Below are positions 52,701-64,000 of a DNA stretch of 64,000 nt, one piece after another (the stretch's first letter is position 1; the number at the start of each line of letters is the position of its first letter). The notes beneath the pieces were generated by a model. That model saw only the letters and a program-made list of their open reading frames with translations. It did no database searches and was not told the origin of the DNA. Made by a program: the position numbers and the translations under genes. This DNA comes from Phytoseiulus persimilis (taxonomy: Eukaryota > Arthropoda > Arachnida > Mesostigmata > Phytoseiidae). The stretch spans positions 4,154,001 through 4,218,000 of the forward strand of contig CM075102.1 in NCBI GenBank assembly GCA_037576195.1, written 5' to 3'.

Positions 52701-55700
52701 CGCTTTATCGACGTCGGTGAACGAAAATAGAGGCAAGTCGTGGAAGCCGGACTCGTGGGTGGCGTCCACAACCTCTGGCAGAGTGCCCATCAATACACAG
52801 ACCTGAAGGCACCGTTCTGACGGCCGGTCGACGCACCGCCTGTCCCCGCTAACGTTCGCGCACATCATCGGATGACAGAAGCGTCACTTGTTGTCAATCC
52901 ACCGAACGTGATTAATTCGTCTTCCTTGTTCCTTCTGGACTGGACCGCATTCCCCAACTTTGTCGTGTTTCTCTCCCTCGTCTGACGTGGTCGGCAACAG
53001 CGCTCAACTCAAGTCGACGCGCTGATGGGGTCGCCCGAAGGAAGTCATGTGATATGCCCGGATCCGTCCGATAAAAATGAGCGAGCACTGATCGAGCGAG
53101 AAGACCTTGACAGATTTACCCTCATGCGCTTGTCGGGCGAGTCACTCGGAAATAGTGAGATTGGGCCGAACATTCCTGCCACATAGAGGTCGACCGTCAG
53201 GCACGCAACGGTCCTCGCATTCCTGTCTCGAAATTCATGCAGGGTTTTTAGAAAACTGAGAGCGGCTAGAGCGAGCGCTTCAACCTTGAGTGAATCATTG
53301 CCGTGATTGCGGATTTCGAGGGCACAACCTCAACCATGAGCAGAGTTCACTTTACAGAGCGAGGTGGCGCTCTTTCCGGATGCCGCTTGTCCAACGACTT
53401 CTCAAGTCCATAAGCCCCGGATCAAAGAGAAAAGTCCACAAAGCGCGCTCGGTGTTGAAACTCCATGAGGGAAGCGGACCAGGTTTATCAAGGCGTGGAA
53501 AAATCTCGCGACCTTCCCCACCAGCCTCGCCGCTGGAAGAGACTGACACTGGCGGCGGAAATTTATAACTCGATTCGGCCCGTGACGGTGCTCGCGACCG
53601 AGCTATGTGGACTTTTTGTCATTTTCCTTTGGGTCAGAACACCTGGTCGGTACAGCTGGCAAGGAAACGACGCTCTGGTGGGGTCTGAGCCGTAGTGTTC
53701 CTCACTCTCGCGGCTCTCCGAGTTTCTGCTTGTTTGGTTCCCTTCGACATCTTGACGAACTCTCGCTGGTGCCGTAAAGTGCAAATCCTACGACAAGCTG
53801 CATGTGAAGCGCGACTTTTCAGGGCTGCATCGGCACATAATTCAGGCGGCCCGCGACGATACCGACGATAAAGTCGGCCGGACAGAACGGGTTTGGGTGC
53901 AGCAGGCGCTCGGAACATAATTCGATCCCTGGGCCCGGTAGCAGTCCTATTTGGTTGCACAATTTCGATTGACGCATTCGTCTTCAAACGGCGATCACCC
54001 CATTCCTGTCGAATTCCAGATTTCGATCTGTTTGGGCTCTGGATTGTGCACGGGTGTGGGCACAGATTTGTAATATTCGCCCGCTTCCGCTGCGGATGAA
54101 TAGCTCGAAAACAGGTCATTTCCTGGAGGAGACAAGTCTGACGGTGGTTTCTTGTCGGCTAGAGAGTCCGACACAGCTGCATATCGGGGAGGAATGTATC
54201 CGAGAAGCACCGATTTTCACCGGAAGAGGTGGTTTATGCGGGTAAGCGCGCCAAGGAATCCCAGGAGCTTACAACGAGATCTCCCCGCCCCGCCCCCCCC
54301 CCCAAACGTGGGAACGCTATTCACCAGACGGGCGAACGGGTCGTTCCTGTTCTGCTGAGTTTATCTGTGAAATCAGCAGAATATATCTTCGGAGGCAATT
54401 TATAATTTGATATTTTGGACGCTGTATCTTGTGTTGAATGCTCCCGGTTCCGGCTCGAGCAACCGGACTCCCGATGGAAGGAGGGAAGCTCCTCCTCTCG
54501 TTGGTTCGTCTGAGTTCATTATATCCACCCTCAACTGCAAACCGAACAATGAGGGTCCCGCGAAGGAGTATGGCTGAAGCCCGGTTGAAATATAAGTAGT
54601 ATGTACGAGCCGGTGCTCTCGTGTCGATCTACTCAAATCAAATGCGAGAGAAACAGTTATATGAGCCGGGCGAACGTTGATCTCCAGGGATCTCTCCGTT
54701 GATCAATTAACGAACACCATAAATTCAAACAAGATGATTGCCTCAGCCGCCCCGCGTGGCCAACTGATTCGTGAAAGTGCCTATATTGGACTCTTCGTTC
54801 TTCAGTTCATCTGATACCGAAGTGTCACCGTCATCGTGCGCTCAGAGAATCCACCGGAATGAGGAAACGAGACTCCCGAAATCAACGAAAATTGACTCAT
54901 TGCCGATAATTTTCGAGTGTCTTCCGCAGCTCATGCTGGACTTGATCAGCTTGCGGTTCCGAGGCTGATTTTTTCCAGAGAAGAAATCTGGGACGATGAA
55001 AACGTGGAAAGAAACGGGATAAGACCCAGAAAGGCAAATAGGGGCTCCTCAATCCCTTCCGCTCTCACTTCAAAGATCCGGGGTCGCGTGTCACGAGTTC
55101 TCCAGTGCACCTCCTTCCGCTTAATCCCCCATCTCCGGGCGGCCTGTGAGCCTCGCCGGACTTCTCGGAGAAAATCCCACATGAGAAATCTGCGCAGTTC
55201 TGTGCCTTAAACGATCGCTTCTCTCGATTCAAATAAATGGCCGGTTCCCCCCTGCGCCCGGTTCGAGCGTTGTCAAAACGCATACGACTCGGGACGCAGA
55301 GTCGCCGCGCCGTGCGGGCGGGGTTTGAGACTTCACTCCGATGAACCGCTATCGCATCAGGATCATGTTTCGGATTACTTCCCCGGAGAATCCGCAGCGT
55401 CGAGTAGTTCTCCTCGACCTGGACTGAGCGATCGCCAGGACGGAGACGTTCCCCAGGACATAACCAAATGAGCAACCTTCGTCTACTGTGAGCGTGATGC
55501 CAACGTATGCCGGGGCTCCTGCTGGATATTTACCGCCGAGTTCCGAGCTTTGCTTCGTGTGTTTGGACGAGTCTGCTTTCGCTGCGGTACGGGTTCCGGG
55601 CTGAGGGGCAAGCGGCGTCACTCGACGTGGGGCGGAAGCGCTCGAACAGAGGCTGGTCGCTGTCATGCGCCATGGAGATGATTGATTCGAGAACGCAGAA

Positions 55701-55767
55701 GCACGACAGAGCAGACAGCCACAAACACAACTCACGTCTCTGACCAATGCTTGTTTGTCTATTGCAG
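49708..55767. other. Six kilobases without a recognisable gene
   Basis: Base composition is balanced and there are no transposase or RT motifs. Medium frames exist (for example plus 51353-51982, 209 codons) but lack motifs. On the minus strand around 52010-51810 one frame (SRVLEGLRQDVLASAAEEAE) runs to a donor-like GTGAGC near 51818 and could be an exon. An 11-base C run lies at 54293-54303. Confidence 0.35.
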
Positions 55768-55895
55768 AAACCGTCGATCTCGTCGATATCGAACGACTCC
55801 GCTCGTTCAAGCCAATCGCAGCACCGGGTTCTGCTTCGCCTCGAGAGCAGACGCGGCAGGAGCTGGATGAATATCGACATGTCCGAGGCCGTGAG
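55768..55895 (+). CDS. Candidate exon, possibly upstream exon of the IQ-motif gene
   Basis: Bounded by TTTGTCTATTGCAG| and GTGAG|GTAGGC. Its length (128 bases, phase 0 to 2) would join in phase with the exon at 57298 and give ..NIDMSEAV before EPHATAEA. An alternative frame (ETVDLVDIERLRSFKP) is also open, so neither frame nor membership is secure. Confidence 0.3.
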
Positions 55896-56037
55896 GTAGG
55901 CATCGAGCCCCATCACGGCAGAGCCATCGAAGGCGAATTATGGTTTGGCGTCGTTAACTTTGTGATGGTTTTCGGGGCCACCAGTTCCCGCTGGAATACA
56001 CAAGGGACCTTCACTCTTTCGAAAACCGATGAATTTA

Positions 56038-56101
56038 CCCTCTCTCTCTCCCTCCCCCTCTCTCTCTCTCCCTCTCCCTCTCTTTCTCTCTCGCCCTCTC
56101 T
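56038..56101 (+). repeat. CT-rich microsatellite
   Basis: Imperfect (CT)n/(CCT)n tract of about 64 bases between 56038 and 56101. Confidence 0.9.
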
Positions 56102-57297
56102 AAAACTCGGTTGACTGCAACCTGCTCGAGAGAGCCTGTATCGAGCAAGCCATTATCATGTGTCGCCACTGACACATGCTTCTGATGAGAGAGCTATCCA
56201 CGCGTGGGAAACAGTTTTTCTTCCTGATCTCCTTTTTCTGTTTCAATCTACTTTCTGGGATAGACCCGGGAACTGCTTTCCGCGTGAGTTTACGCCTCAT
56301 AAGACCAGACTCCGAGTCGAGCGCCAGCTCCTGGGCTCCCGGTCCCAATCTGTTCCAGACATGGAATAGCGTACACGGAATCAGAGGAGCAAAAATAGAC
56401 ACTGCGCAAGTGGGATACCGGGTCGACTCATTTTAGCCACGCACAATTGCTGCCGATGCTTTGTCTGCGCAAGCATTGTGGGAGCTAATAGAGTTCCCTC
56501 CGGCAAATGGGGTTTCGACCCGATAAACAACGACAGAGGACTTTGCCGCGATGAACGGACGCGGTACGATCCCTTCGGTTTTCCGTGGGCGATGAGACGC
56601 GGAAAGCATCTGAACACGCGCCTCCCACCCAGGCAACATTCAAGAACTTCTGTCTAGCTCCTCCATCCTGCGTGCTGCGTTCCACCAGCAGCTTTCTCTG
56701 ACTCTCCCGACATGGGCGCCTCTCGGGTCGGGAGAGGAATATTCGCTGCAAGACTCCTCCCTTTAATGAATTATCACAGCTGTATCTGGAAGCTGGGGTT
56801 TACGCTAGGACAGAGATTCAGTGCATCCGACGACTCTTCACACGCCACTAAATCCGACAACACTCCCAGCTTTGCTCGTCTCTCCGGCCGACTGGCTGAC
56901 ACTCGTCTAAAATTGAGATCTCGCCGTTCTGCCTCGGACCCAAATGGATCCGGGGGATCCGCGAACTTGGCGGAGCCATGGTCGTCTCTTCCGGAACTTC
57001 ATTCTGTCGAGGCGGTTTCCGCACTTCTGGCTCCGCTCTCAGGGGGCTCTCAAGCGAAATTGCATTCAAACAGAAGAGCAGAGCTTCGCTCATTCATGAG
57101 CCGAGTAAAATGTTCCCCGCATAAAAATCCGCAAACGAATAAACAAAGCCGGCGCGGTGCTCCCCAAGCCCACAGGAGGCGGTTGCTGCAATATCACCAA
57201 ATATCAGAGACCTTCCCAGAGAACGGAACGTACACGACTCCATGTTCGGTTTTTAGATCGCAGTTCTGTACTGCCTTCGTCTGTGCAATTTTTGCAG

Positions 57298-57403
57298 GGA
57301 ACCGCACGCGACAGCAGAAGCTGACGAAAACAAGGCCGATGGCTCACCCGCTCACGGTGACACGTCAGCCCATCAAGCCTCAGGAGAGTCCAAAGACGAT
57401 AAC
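57298..57403 (+). CDS. IQ-motif protein (PCP4/igloo-like), penultimate exon
   Basis: Acceptor TTTTTGCAG| and donor AAC|GTGAGT are both strong. The frame encodes EPHATAEADENKADGSPAHG then DTSAHQASGESKDDN, an acidic, disordered stretch like the N-terminal half of PCP4/PEP-19 and the linkers of Drosophila igloo. It ends in phase 0 and joins exactly to the exon at 58255 across an 851-base intron. A longer antisense-like frame (56712-57407) overlaps but is judged spurious. Confidence 0.62.
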
Positions 57404-58254
57404 GTGAGTTGCTGACAAGTACAGTTTCCGTTCTCACAGAACGAGCGGCGGTAGATGGAAACAGGAATTTCAATAAAGGCTCTTCTTGAAGCCGATCGAG
57501 CGCGTTTCGAGAAAATGGCGCCTAACGGTCGAGCTAGTACAGAATTCCGCCCGTTGGCGGTTCAAGCTGGTCACAGCCGCGCCTCAGCTCGAGCGAGAAA
57601 CAAATGGAAAGATGAACGAGCTGAGCCTGCGTCCATCTATCCAACCATCAAAAATCCATTTGACCGAGTGCAGGTGTACCAACATACGGTCCGGTGCCGT
57701 AAAGGCGAGACAAACTGTGACACACTCGCCGTGCCACTCTGCTCGAACGGAATTTTGAGTGTTCGCACACTCGGAGGGATGAGGGTGCCAGCGAACTATT
57801 GCACCCTGCCACTGGACAGCTGCCGGCTCGAGCAGGTGAATTCAGTGGTCCAACAGATTGACGGTCGTGTTGTGGTCCCCGAGCGAATCGGAATCACAGT
57901 GCCGTACTCATACAAGTACAATACAGTGGACTCCGCTCGTTACGGACACCGGATATTCGTGCGGTCCTGATGTGGTCCGGGTGAGCGGGTTCCGCGGAAT
58001 GTATTGTTCGAGCCCCTTAGCGGAGCGAAAACTCGGATGGTGGGCCAGTCCAGAGCTCATTCCAATATCGTTTTCGGCTGCAGCGGCCACCAGAGCCGAA
58101 TGACCACGATTTTAAGACGAAAGGGAATGAAGAACTCGAGGAGCCGATCGAGACGGATGGATTCACGGTTTCTTCACAGCTGGATGAAAGATTTTCCCAG
58201 AATTCAGAGACTCTGTAGGTTAGCTGCTTGAACGACCAATCTACTTCGTTGCAG

Positions 58255-58344
58255 GACGACGTCTCGGATATCAATCTGAAAGACCCCGAGCTAGAAAAAG
58301 TAGCGCTGAAAATGCAATCCAAATTCCGTTTCAAGAAGAAGTAA
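58255..58344 (+). CDS. IQ-motif protein (PCP4/igloo-like), last exon
   Basis: After the acceptor TTCGTTGCAG| the frame reads DDVSDINLKDPELEKVALKM then QSKFRFKKK and a TAA. This matches the PCP4/neuromodulin IQ core, in which an acidic D-I/P-E stretch leads into (A/V)A..IQ..FR...KKK. Here the central glutamine is kept, while the usual isoleucine before it is methionine. Proteins of this class bind calmodulin in neurons and set its calcium kinetics; igloo is the insect member. Upstream exons are incomplete, so the full number of IQ motifs is unknown. Confidence 0.68.
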   Translation, partial: DDVSDINLKDPELEKVALKMQSKFRFKKK

Positions 58345-58635
58345 TCCGCGAAAGACAATCGCCCGACGCCTGGACGAGATCGATGACCAAGAGCAGCTTG
58401 ACAGGGACTGCGGCAAGGGTCTTTCCGGATCCCACAGCGAGTCACCAGCGGCAGACGTTCCCGCTAGTTTTTGAGGGAGTTTGAATCGTTCAAATGAGAC
58501 CATTCACCGCAGCATTTCTAGTTCAGTCCGGCTCCAGCTCAGTGATAGAGATTCGGCTTGGGAGGAATCCAGAAGCTTCGTTCAAGAGGTTGGACGCCGG
58601 CTACACTGCGAAGTTTGAAGTTTAATCCCACACAG

Positions 58636-58756
58636 ATGCTTCGCAGACGTCATTGGATTCTACATGGAATCAGAGATTCCGTCAGTCGTCAGCAGTGAGA
58701 AACGGAGATCTTCATTCGCGGAACTGCTCGATCCGCCTGGAAGAGCTGGGCTATAA
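58636..58756 (+). CDS. Candidate terminal exon of an unknown gene
   Basis: Follows a CACACAG acceptor and reads CFADVIGFYMESEIPSVVSS, EKRRSSFAELLDPPGRAGL, stop. The sequence is protein-like with a basic-serine stretch that could be phosphorylated. It may be an alternative end of the IQ-motif gene or a separate gene. Confidence 0.33.
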
Positions 58757-58785
58757 ATTTGAGGTTTCGGGTGCCATCGATGTGT

Positions 58786-58790
<5 letters not shown>

Positions 58791-58825
<35 letters not shown>
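58791..58825 (+). repeat. (CT)n microsatellite
   Basis: Seventeen consecutive CT units preceded by a T run. Confidence 0.95.
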
Positions 58826-58829
<4 letters not shown>

Positions 58830-60434
58830 TCCCTTTCTCCCTGCCGCTTGAAGAGCCGAGAGAGTTGTGATGTCTCGGACACGCTCGAGACGCTCAAATC
58901 TTCTAGAGGAGCTTCCGATTCGCCCAAATCTCGGAGATCCCGGGGATGGGAAACATTTCAGATGCTTGACTCATCAGATAACGAACTCTCCAGGTAGCGA
59001 ACCCCTGCTACATCCGATAATCGCCATGTATGAATCACTTCTCGATCGGAACCTTAACGTAGAGGAAGGCTAGCTGGGATTAAAGAGTGTTTCTCTACGT
59101 GGCATCAATGTAGTTGCGCTCGCTCCCAAAACTTCCGTGCCTGCAGTGCATTGCGGAATCGGGACAGCTACCAAAAGTGCGCGAACCTCTCCAGATGTCG
59201 TTTCTCCCAGCCGCTTGAATTATTGTACTCTCGAGGGAGTTGCATCGAGGAACTAACGTGGGTTCTCGTCGTCATCGATTAAACGCGTTGCCATTCCCTT
59301 CTGGAATTCACAGCATCGGCTGAGGAAAAGGAAACTGTACAGCTGTTCAGACTGGAGCAATCGGCTCGAACGCACCTTTGCGTTGATTGATGATTTCCCC
59401 GGGGCTCAGGACAATTCGATCCCCTACATGCGGATTGTGAGGCGCGTAATCGAGCTCTCAAGGATAGCCTATGCGCGCAATGGAGAATACATCGCTCATC
59501 GGAAATTGGATATTTTCCGAATCCGGATCAAGTCAGCTCCGGAAGTTTTGGACAGTTTCTCTCCGAAAAAGTGCCGAGTTCTCCGCAAGGATGTTCCGAT
59601 GCAGCCGGCTTCAGGAATCGGACTTGGCAAACACCCGACATGAGGCTGCGTGACGTATTGAACCGAAGCAGCCGAGCAAAACTCGAGACGAGCGCTTCAC
59701 TGGCGCGACACAATGGTACAGACGACAGCGGCATCTTCCGCTCATCCTTCTGTCCGTCGCTGTTGGAAGATGTATCCGACAACAAATAAGCCATGCTTTG
59801 TTCGTCAGATCGATCAACCTCTGTTTCGCGGCGGCTGGAGACGCGACCTCGATCACGCTGTCGCGAGGAATTATTCTGGAGGCTGTTCATACATCGCACC
59901 GCCGATCACGCTCCAATAGCTGACTTTAACCACGGAATTGACCGAAACGTAAGTATAACGAACGCGCCGATCAATCGATTCATCAAACAACGTACTCAGT
60001 CGAGCAGAGATATCACGCGACACCACTCAAGCAGACAAACATGCGAAATGAATCCCCTCGTTCCGCATGCGCATCCAAATCCGGGTTCAAATCCAGACTC
60101 GATCCTGGACTCGAACCCAAATCTTATATCACTGGATAACCAGACATGTACGAGGTTCAGTTTTCGCCCGATTGACGCAAGTATGAGAGAGAAGGATGCC
60201 TCATCCCTCCAACTATCGATCGCAAAAAGAAAATTAATGCAGAATCCGATGGGTATTCAGAGAACGAGCCTCGCTCGGAACTCGGATTACTCATGTACTC
60301 GCGGCTAGAATCTCTGATGAAGCTTTCTTCGGAGCTTCCCCGTGCGAATATCTTTCTTCCTGTCGTTCTCGGCACCTCGATCGTGGCACCATGAGCTGTT
60401 CGAATTGAACGGAGCGTAGGTCGGGTCAGGTTAG
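58826..60434. other. Unassigned region
   Basis: Short frames only. At 60072-60122 related phrases AAATCCGGGTTCAAATCC and CTGGACTCGAACCCAAATC recur but do not form a clear repeat or tRNA. Confidence 0.35.
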
Positions 60435-60660
60435 GTGTTGGAACAACTCTGGAATCTGGGAATGCCATCACCCGATCGGTCTGTTGCCGACAATTATGAT
60501 CGCGACCTGAACCGAGAAACAGACTTCGATACTGATGATCTGGCTCCATTCGTCGAAGCCAATGTAAAAAAATTGATTCCTGAGCAGCGCACCGTCTACG
60601 ATATGATAATGCGAGCCATAAGGTTCGAGACTGGTGGATTGAACGACGGTTCAAGAAAGC
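60435..60660 (+). pseudogene. Helitron/PIF1-type helicase fragment
   Basis: Reads LWNLGMPSPDRSVADNYDRD then LNRETDFDTDDLAPFVEANV and KKLIPEQRTVYDMIMRAI followed by GGL, which is the segment just upstream of the Walker A motif in Helitron-encoded PIF1 helicases (L.EQR..YD.I..A....GG.FFLDAPGGTGKT). The sequence leaves the family exactly after GGL, so the ATP-binding loop is missing. No Rep domain was seen upstream. Possible later helicase traces at about 60790-60870 (LMESRPGTPAGHSLRLKPI) are weak. Confidence 0.65.
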
Positions 60661-60899
60661 AAGAACAACCTCGACTTGAGCCATCGAGTCCTACGAGCTG
60701 GTTCTCATAAAATATCAGCTGGAAAATTTGCTTCCAAGACCAGCGGATCACTTGCGAGAGATTGCGGTCATCAAACCTCTCGAGTCCCGCTCATGGAATC
60801 GCGGCCTGGAACTCCAGCAGGACATTCATTGAGATTGAAACCAATCCCCCTCGATAAGCTCGCTCGCGGAATTTCCATGCCTCAATAGCAAGGGTCGTT

Positions 60900-63800
60900 C
60901 GGGTTCCGCTGGGATTCCCGTTGCAAAAGGATCTGGACGGCTCTGGGAGTCCTGGTCTACGGGTCAAGAACACCCGGAGAAGCTGTCACACCCAGTGCGG
61001 GGAAGCAGGGAATACTTTATCAGGGCTTTCGGCCGTGAGCACTTGATTCGTTAGAGTTCCGATAAGACTCTTTTTCAACAGCCTATCCTTCCGTTCCACG
61101 AATCGCTTGTCTGGTGACGACCGGGGATGAGAGGCAGCACGGAGGCGAGAACGGACAGAAAATCAGACGAGGAAGACCTCGTGACCAATGGGAGTCAACG
61201 ATTGGTCATGAGGCTCCAGTCGGATATGATTCCGTAATTTCCGTGACTTCACGTCGATCCTTCATCCGAACGAGAAACGGAATCTCTTGCGGCTGAAGCA
61301 GCGAGTCTGAGTCTTACTTCAGTCCTCGTCGTAGAAGGCCCGGAAGGCTACCAAACGCTCGCTTGCAAGTGGACAAATCCAGACTTCGAGGGCGAGCGAC
61401 CTCAGCCAATTTCCACTTTCGCTGCAAAGTGGCTTGAAGCCGCGAGTGAACGAGGCATCGCCTATTTGACGAGGCTCGCGTTGCAGAGACTCGAATGTTT
61501 GATCAGACGATGGCCCGATAGTCCATCGGTGGCTGATTCCACTTCGCGTAGGAGTCGCGGTTTGGTTTACCTCGATGAGCAACGCGGAGCTGGCTTTCCG
61601 CGAGTCTTGGACCCTGGCTAAGAAAGCGGCGGTCGCCGTTGGGACCGTTTACAGAGCGGAAACTGAATCATCTTCGAATCACCCGCGCTCCGCCAGCTCG
61701 AGCTGAGGCCGCCTCGGTAGGTCGTAGGAAAATTTTGTCCTGGCACGCCCTGCAGTTAATCGCTGCCCGTTCTGAAGTTTCGTGCGCGTGCGAGTGAGCG
61801 CCGGGACGGGATCTCGCCGCCTACTCGCAAAATCTCATCTCTTCAATGAGGTTCAGCGAGCGGAGTTGTAGTCGACGTCGTCGTCGTTGACTCGCACAAG
61901 TCTGCCTGTTGAGCAATCCGAGTTTTCGTGTTCTCCGTCCGAGGGGAAGGAATAACTGACCGTTGATCGCTCCATCGAAAGTAGGCATCGGTGGCGTTCT
62001 ACGTTTTTCATTTCCAGGGTCCGTGCGACGCCCGTACATCGCGGATCCGGGACCTGGAGTTTTACGGCTCGTTGAGACGTCCGTCAGTGCAGCGAAACGG
62101 AAAGTGTCCGTCCGTCCGGACCGAACCGGGGGAAGGGGATGAATCGACTACTCGTTGGGTTCTCGCTTCGACAATCCAGCCCGAGTCGCTCTCGAGGGAT
62201 TTGCGAAGTCACGGACTCGAATTGCGTTTTTAGAGAGTCTGCTGAATTGGCGGAGTTCGGTCAGCCGAGTGGAATGAGGTTCGGGTCGCCACAGAAATCT
62301 TGCGGAATTTTTAGATTACACGCCCCGCCGGGAAAACTCCTGTGAGAGTTCTTCGACACCACGAGCTCATATTCATGCTCAAAACGCTCGCTCCCACCCG
62401 ATATTTCTCTCATGGTTTCCGGGCCTATGGCGCCTTCGTGGACGACCTGGTTCTGTCGTATCGATTGATCTCCATGGAAGCTACCCACTCGTGAATGCGT
62501 TGAATCCGGTGCATGACGAACCATTTTTCCTTCTCGCACTTGAGAACCTTGTCAATCTCTGTCCGGCGGCCTCCGATGAGCGGTTTTCCGAGCCTTTCCG
62601 AGTTAGCTCCGTTTCATTGCTCCGACTGCTCGGGAATCAAAAATTGAAGGTCGAGTATGGGCGCATTCAATATACCTCGGAGGATATTAAGGAAGCCATC
62701 CACATGTACATATGAAGCTTTTCCGAGCTATATTGCAGAGAGTGCGGAGACGCGCGGGGCTCTCACGACGTGCGTTTGGTCGTGGGCATTCATTGTGTGC
62801 TTTCGATCATGGTTTCGGGGCAACTTGCGGTCGTGCTGCGCGATCACGTTCGACTCGGATCTATGTTCCGAACGGGCTGATGACGTTCGAACGCCCCGGC
62901 TGAGGGGCTATCACCGCGCTTCATTCAGCGAGGTCGCGAATTTCCAACAGCTCCTCTGTAGTGGGGACAGTGGCGTACGCATCGTGGGGCTGATGAGGCC
63001 AAAGCCCCTTCCCAAGCTTCGAGACGCATACTATCCAAGTCGAGATTTCGAGTTGCTCTGCGATCTCTCACTCGCTCTTCAAGCCGCTAGGGCGTTCAGA
63101 CACACATCAGACGGCTCTCCTTGTCTTTAAGGCACATCTCGGACGAGAATCCAAGTCAATGAGTTAATTTCGTGCATTCGAATGTCATAGAAGAGGGTGA
63201 ATCGAGACCGTTGTAGCCGTCGAGTGGCGCAAGAGGGGGAGACTTGGTATCAAGGGGGCAAAATACCGCACAATCCTCTTCATGCTTGCCGCTGATAAGC
63301 TGTGGAAGAATAGGCATTGAATAAAATGAGCGAAGTTGAAAAACGTGTCCAGAGAGACTGCGAACTCGGATTTCGAGGAGATTTTGTGGAAGCCTCAGCT
63401 TCGTGCGCTCTTGAAATCCAAGTTCGACTGCCACGGCTAAGCGGCGGAGAGACTAAAATGCCTTACTACTCGGTGAAGAGTGTCAAATAGTATTCCCGGG
63501 TCGATGTTCACTTGCCATGTGCCGATGGGTTGATCGCTCCGATCCTCGCCTCCCGTTTTTCGGACTCGTGAGAGAATGCGTTGAAAACCCAGTTCTTGCA
63601 GCCGCATCGCATCGTAAAGAATTATTTTGATGACATCCTTTTTTTTATGACATCAATTATTCCATCAATCACCTGGACATTTTTGTCATCGCTCATGAAG
63701 TGCTTGACATTCTTGCGCACAGTTTAAGAAGGTTGGATCCGGTATTTTGGAATGACTCATGGAATCGGCTGCAAAAATGGGAACTTGCCCTCAGACCCAG

Positions 63801-64000
63801 ACAAATGAATAGTAGAGCTGTGGCAGCTCATCCATTTTTGGTTAAACGAGATGAGACGGGAATCATCTGACTTCGCCACAGACGCCTTCGAGAGAAAAAG
63901 AATGGAGTGAGCTCCCCTCCAAGAAAAATACTGCGTACGTGCTTGGGTGGGATCTAGGACTTACGTTCGCCTCGGACGGTTAAACGGGCCGGGAAGTCCG
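60900..64000. other. Unassigned right end
   Basis: No recognisable transposon or gene motif. Plus frames 62491-62715 and 62657-63130 are open but not identifiable. The last 850 bases (63150-64000) are AT-richer with no frame of note. Confidence 0.35.

Noticed and set aside
56712-57407. 231-codon plus-strand frame
   Set aside because: It overlaps the better-supported exon 57298-57403 in another frame and has no domain. Its composition is low-complexity Arg/Ser/Leu.
57455-57970. 171-codon plus-strand frame
   Set aside because: It lies inside the intron of the IQ-motif gene, begins right after a splice-like region and has no recognisable motif. Treated as chance, though an alternative exon cannot be excluded.

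Overview
The window looks like nuclear DNA of a small arthropod, most likely a mite or other arachnid. I infer this from GT-AG introns of about 100-160 bases in a conserved eukaryotic gene (RWDD1), a decayed arthropod-type ionotropic receptor, a C2H2 zinc-finger gene, and a dense mix of metazoan transposons (MULE, Tc1, piggyBac, hAT, Helitron, Copia, Ty3/Gypsy and Bel-Pao). I see no operons, ribosome binding sites or bacterial genes. The species cannot be fixed from the sequence alone. Many open frames start at non-ATG codons or are antisense shadows, so only pieces with recognisable motifs, splice sites or repeats are annotated.

Left part (1-11 kb). The window opens with the end of a membrane protein, then a small possible secreted protein and a broken ionotropic-receptor gene on the minus strand. 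A MULE transposase with an intact catalytic signature follows (5.3-6.4 kb), with a near-perfect 50-base palindrome pair just upstream. A dead Tc1 transposase (6.7-7.6 kb), a six-finger C2H2 zinc-finger gene (8.7-9.3 kb, minus) and a tRNA-derived SINE (9.7-10.0 kb) come next.

Transposon-dominated middle (11-40 kb). A short PAIP1-like frame (PAM2 motif plus the start of a MIF4G-like domain) precedes a Bel-Pao RT fragment. A 2.7-kb unit then has two roughly 580-base inverted arms enclosing a SWIM-zinc-finger transposase remnant. A second Bel-Pao element (gag-protease, 16.4-19.3 kb) is split by a 591-base non-autonomous hAT element with an 8-base target duplication, and a frameshifted piggyBac follows. 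A Copia element on the minus strand (22.5-26.5 kb) carries a 1.17-kb Ty3 derivative inside its integrase, flanked by a perfect 5-base duplication. A hAT transposase relic (26.6-28.3 kb) and a nearly full-length Ty3/Gypsy element with both LTRs (28.7-34.1 kb) follow; the latter was hit by a second copy of the same SINE. At 34.6-35.7 kb lies a cluster of short perfect palindromes and inverted copies that I cannot assign to a known element. From 36.7 to 39.5 kb are fragments of one hAT and two Ty3 elements in both orientations.

Right part (40-64 kb). This half is nearly free of recognisable transposons. It contains a clear four-exon RWDD1 gene (42.4-43.4 kb), two exons of a small IQ-motif calmodulin-binding protein of the PCP4/igloo type (57.3-58.3 kb), several splice-bounded candidate exons of unknown genes, CT-rich microsatellites, a perfect hairpin, and a Helitron helicase fragment at 60.4 kb. 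Most of 47-55 kb and 61-64 kb holds nothing I can name.

The interest of the window lies in its layered insertion history, which can be ordered from target duplications, and in two unexplained repeat structures: the long inverted-repeat unit at 12.9-15.6 kb and the palindrome cluster at 34.6-35.7 kb.
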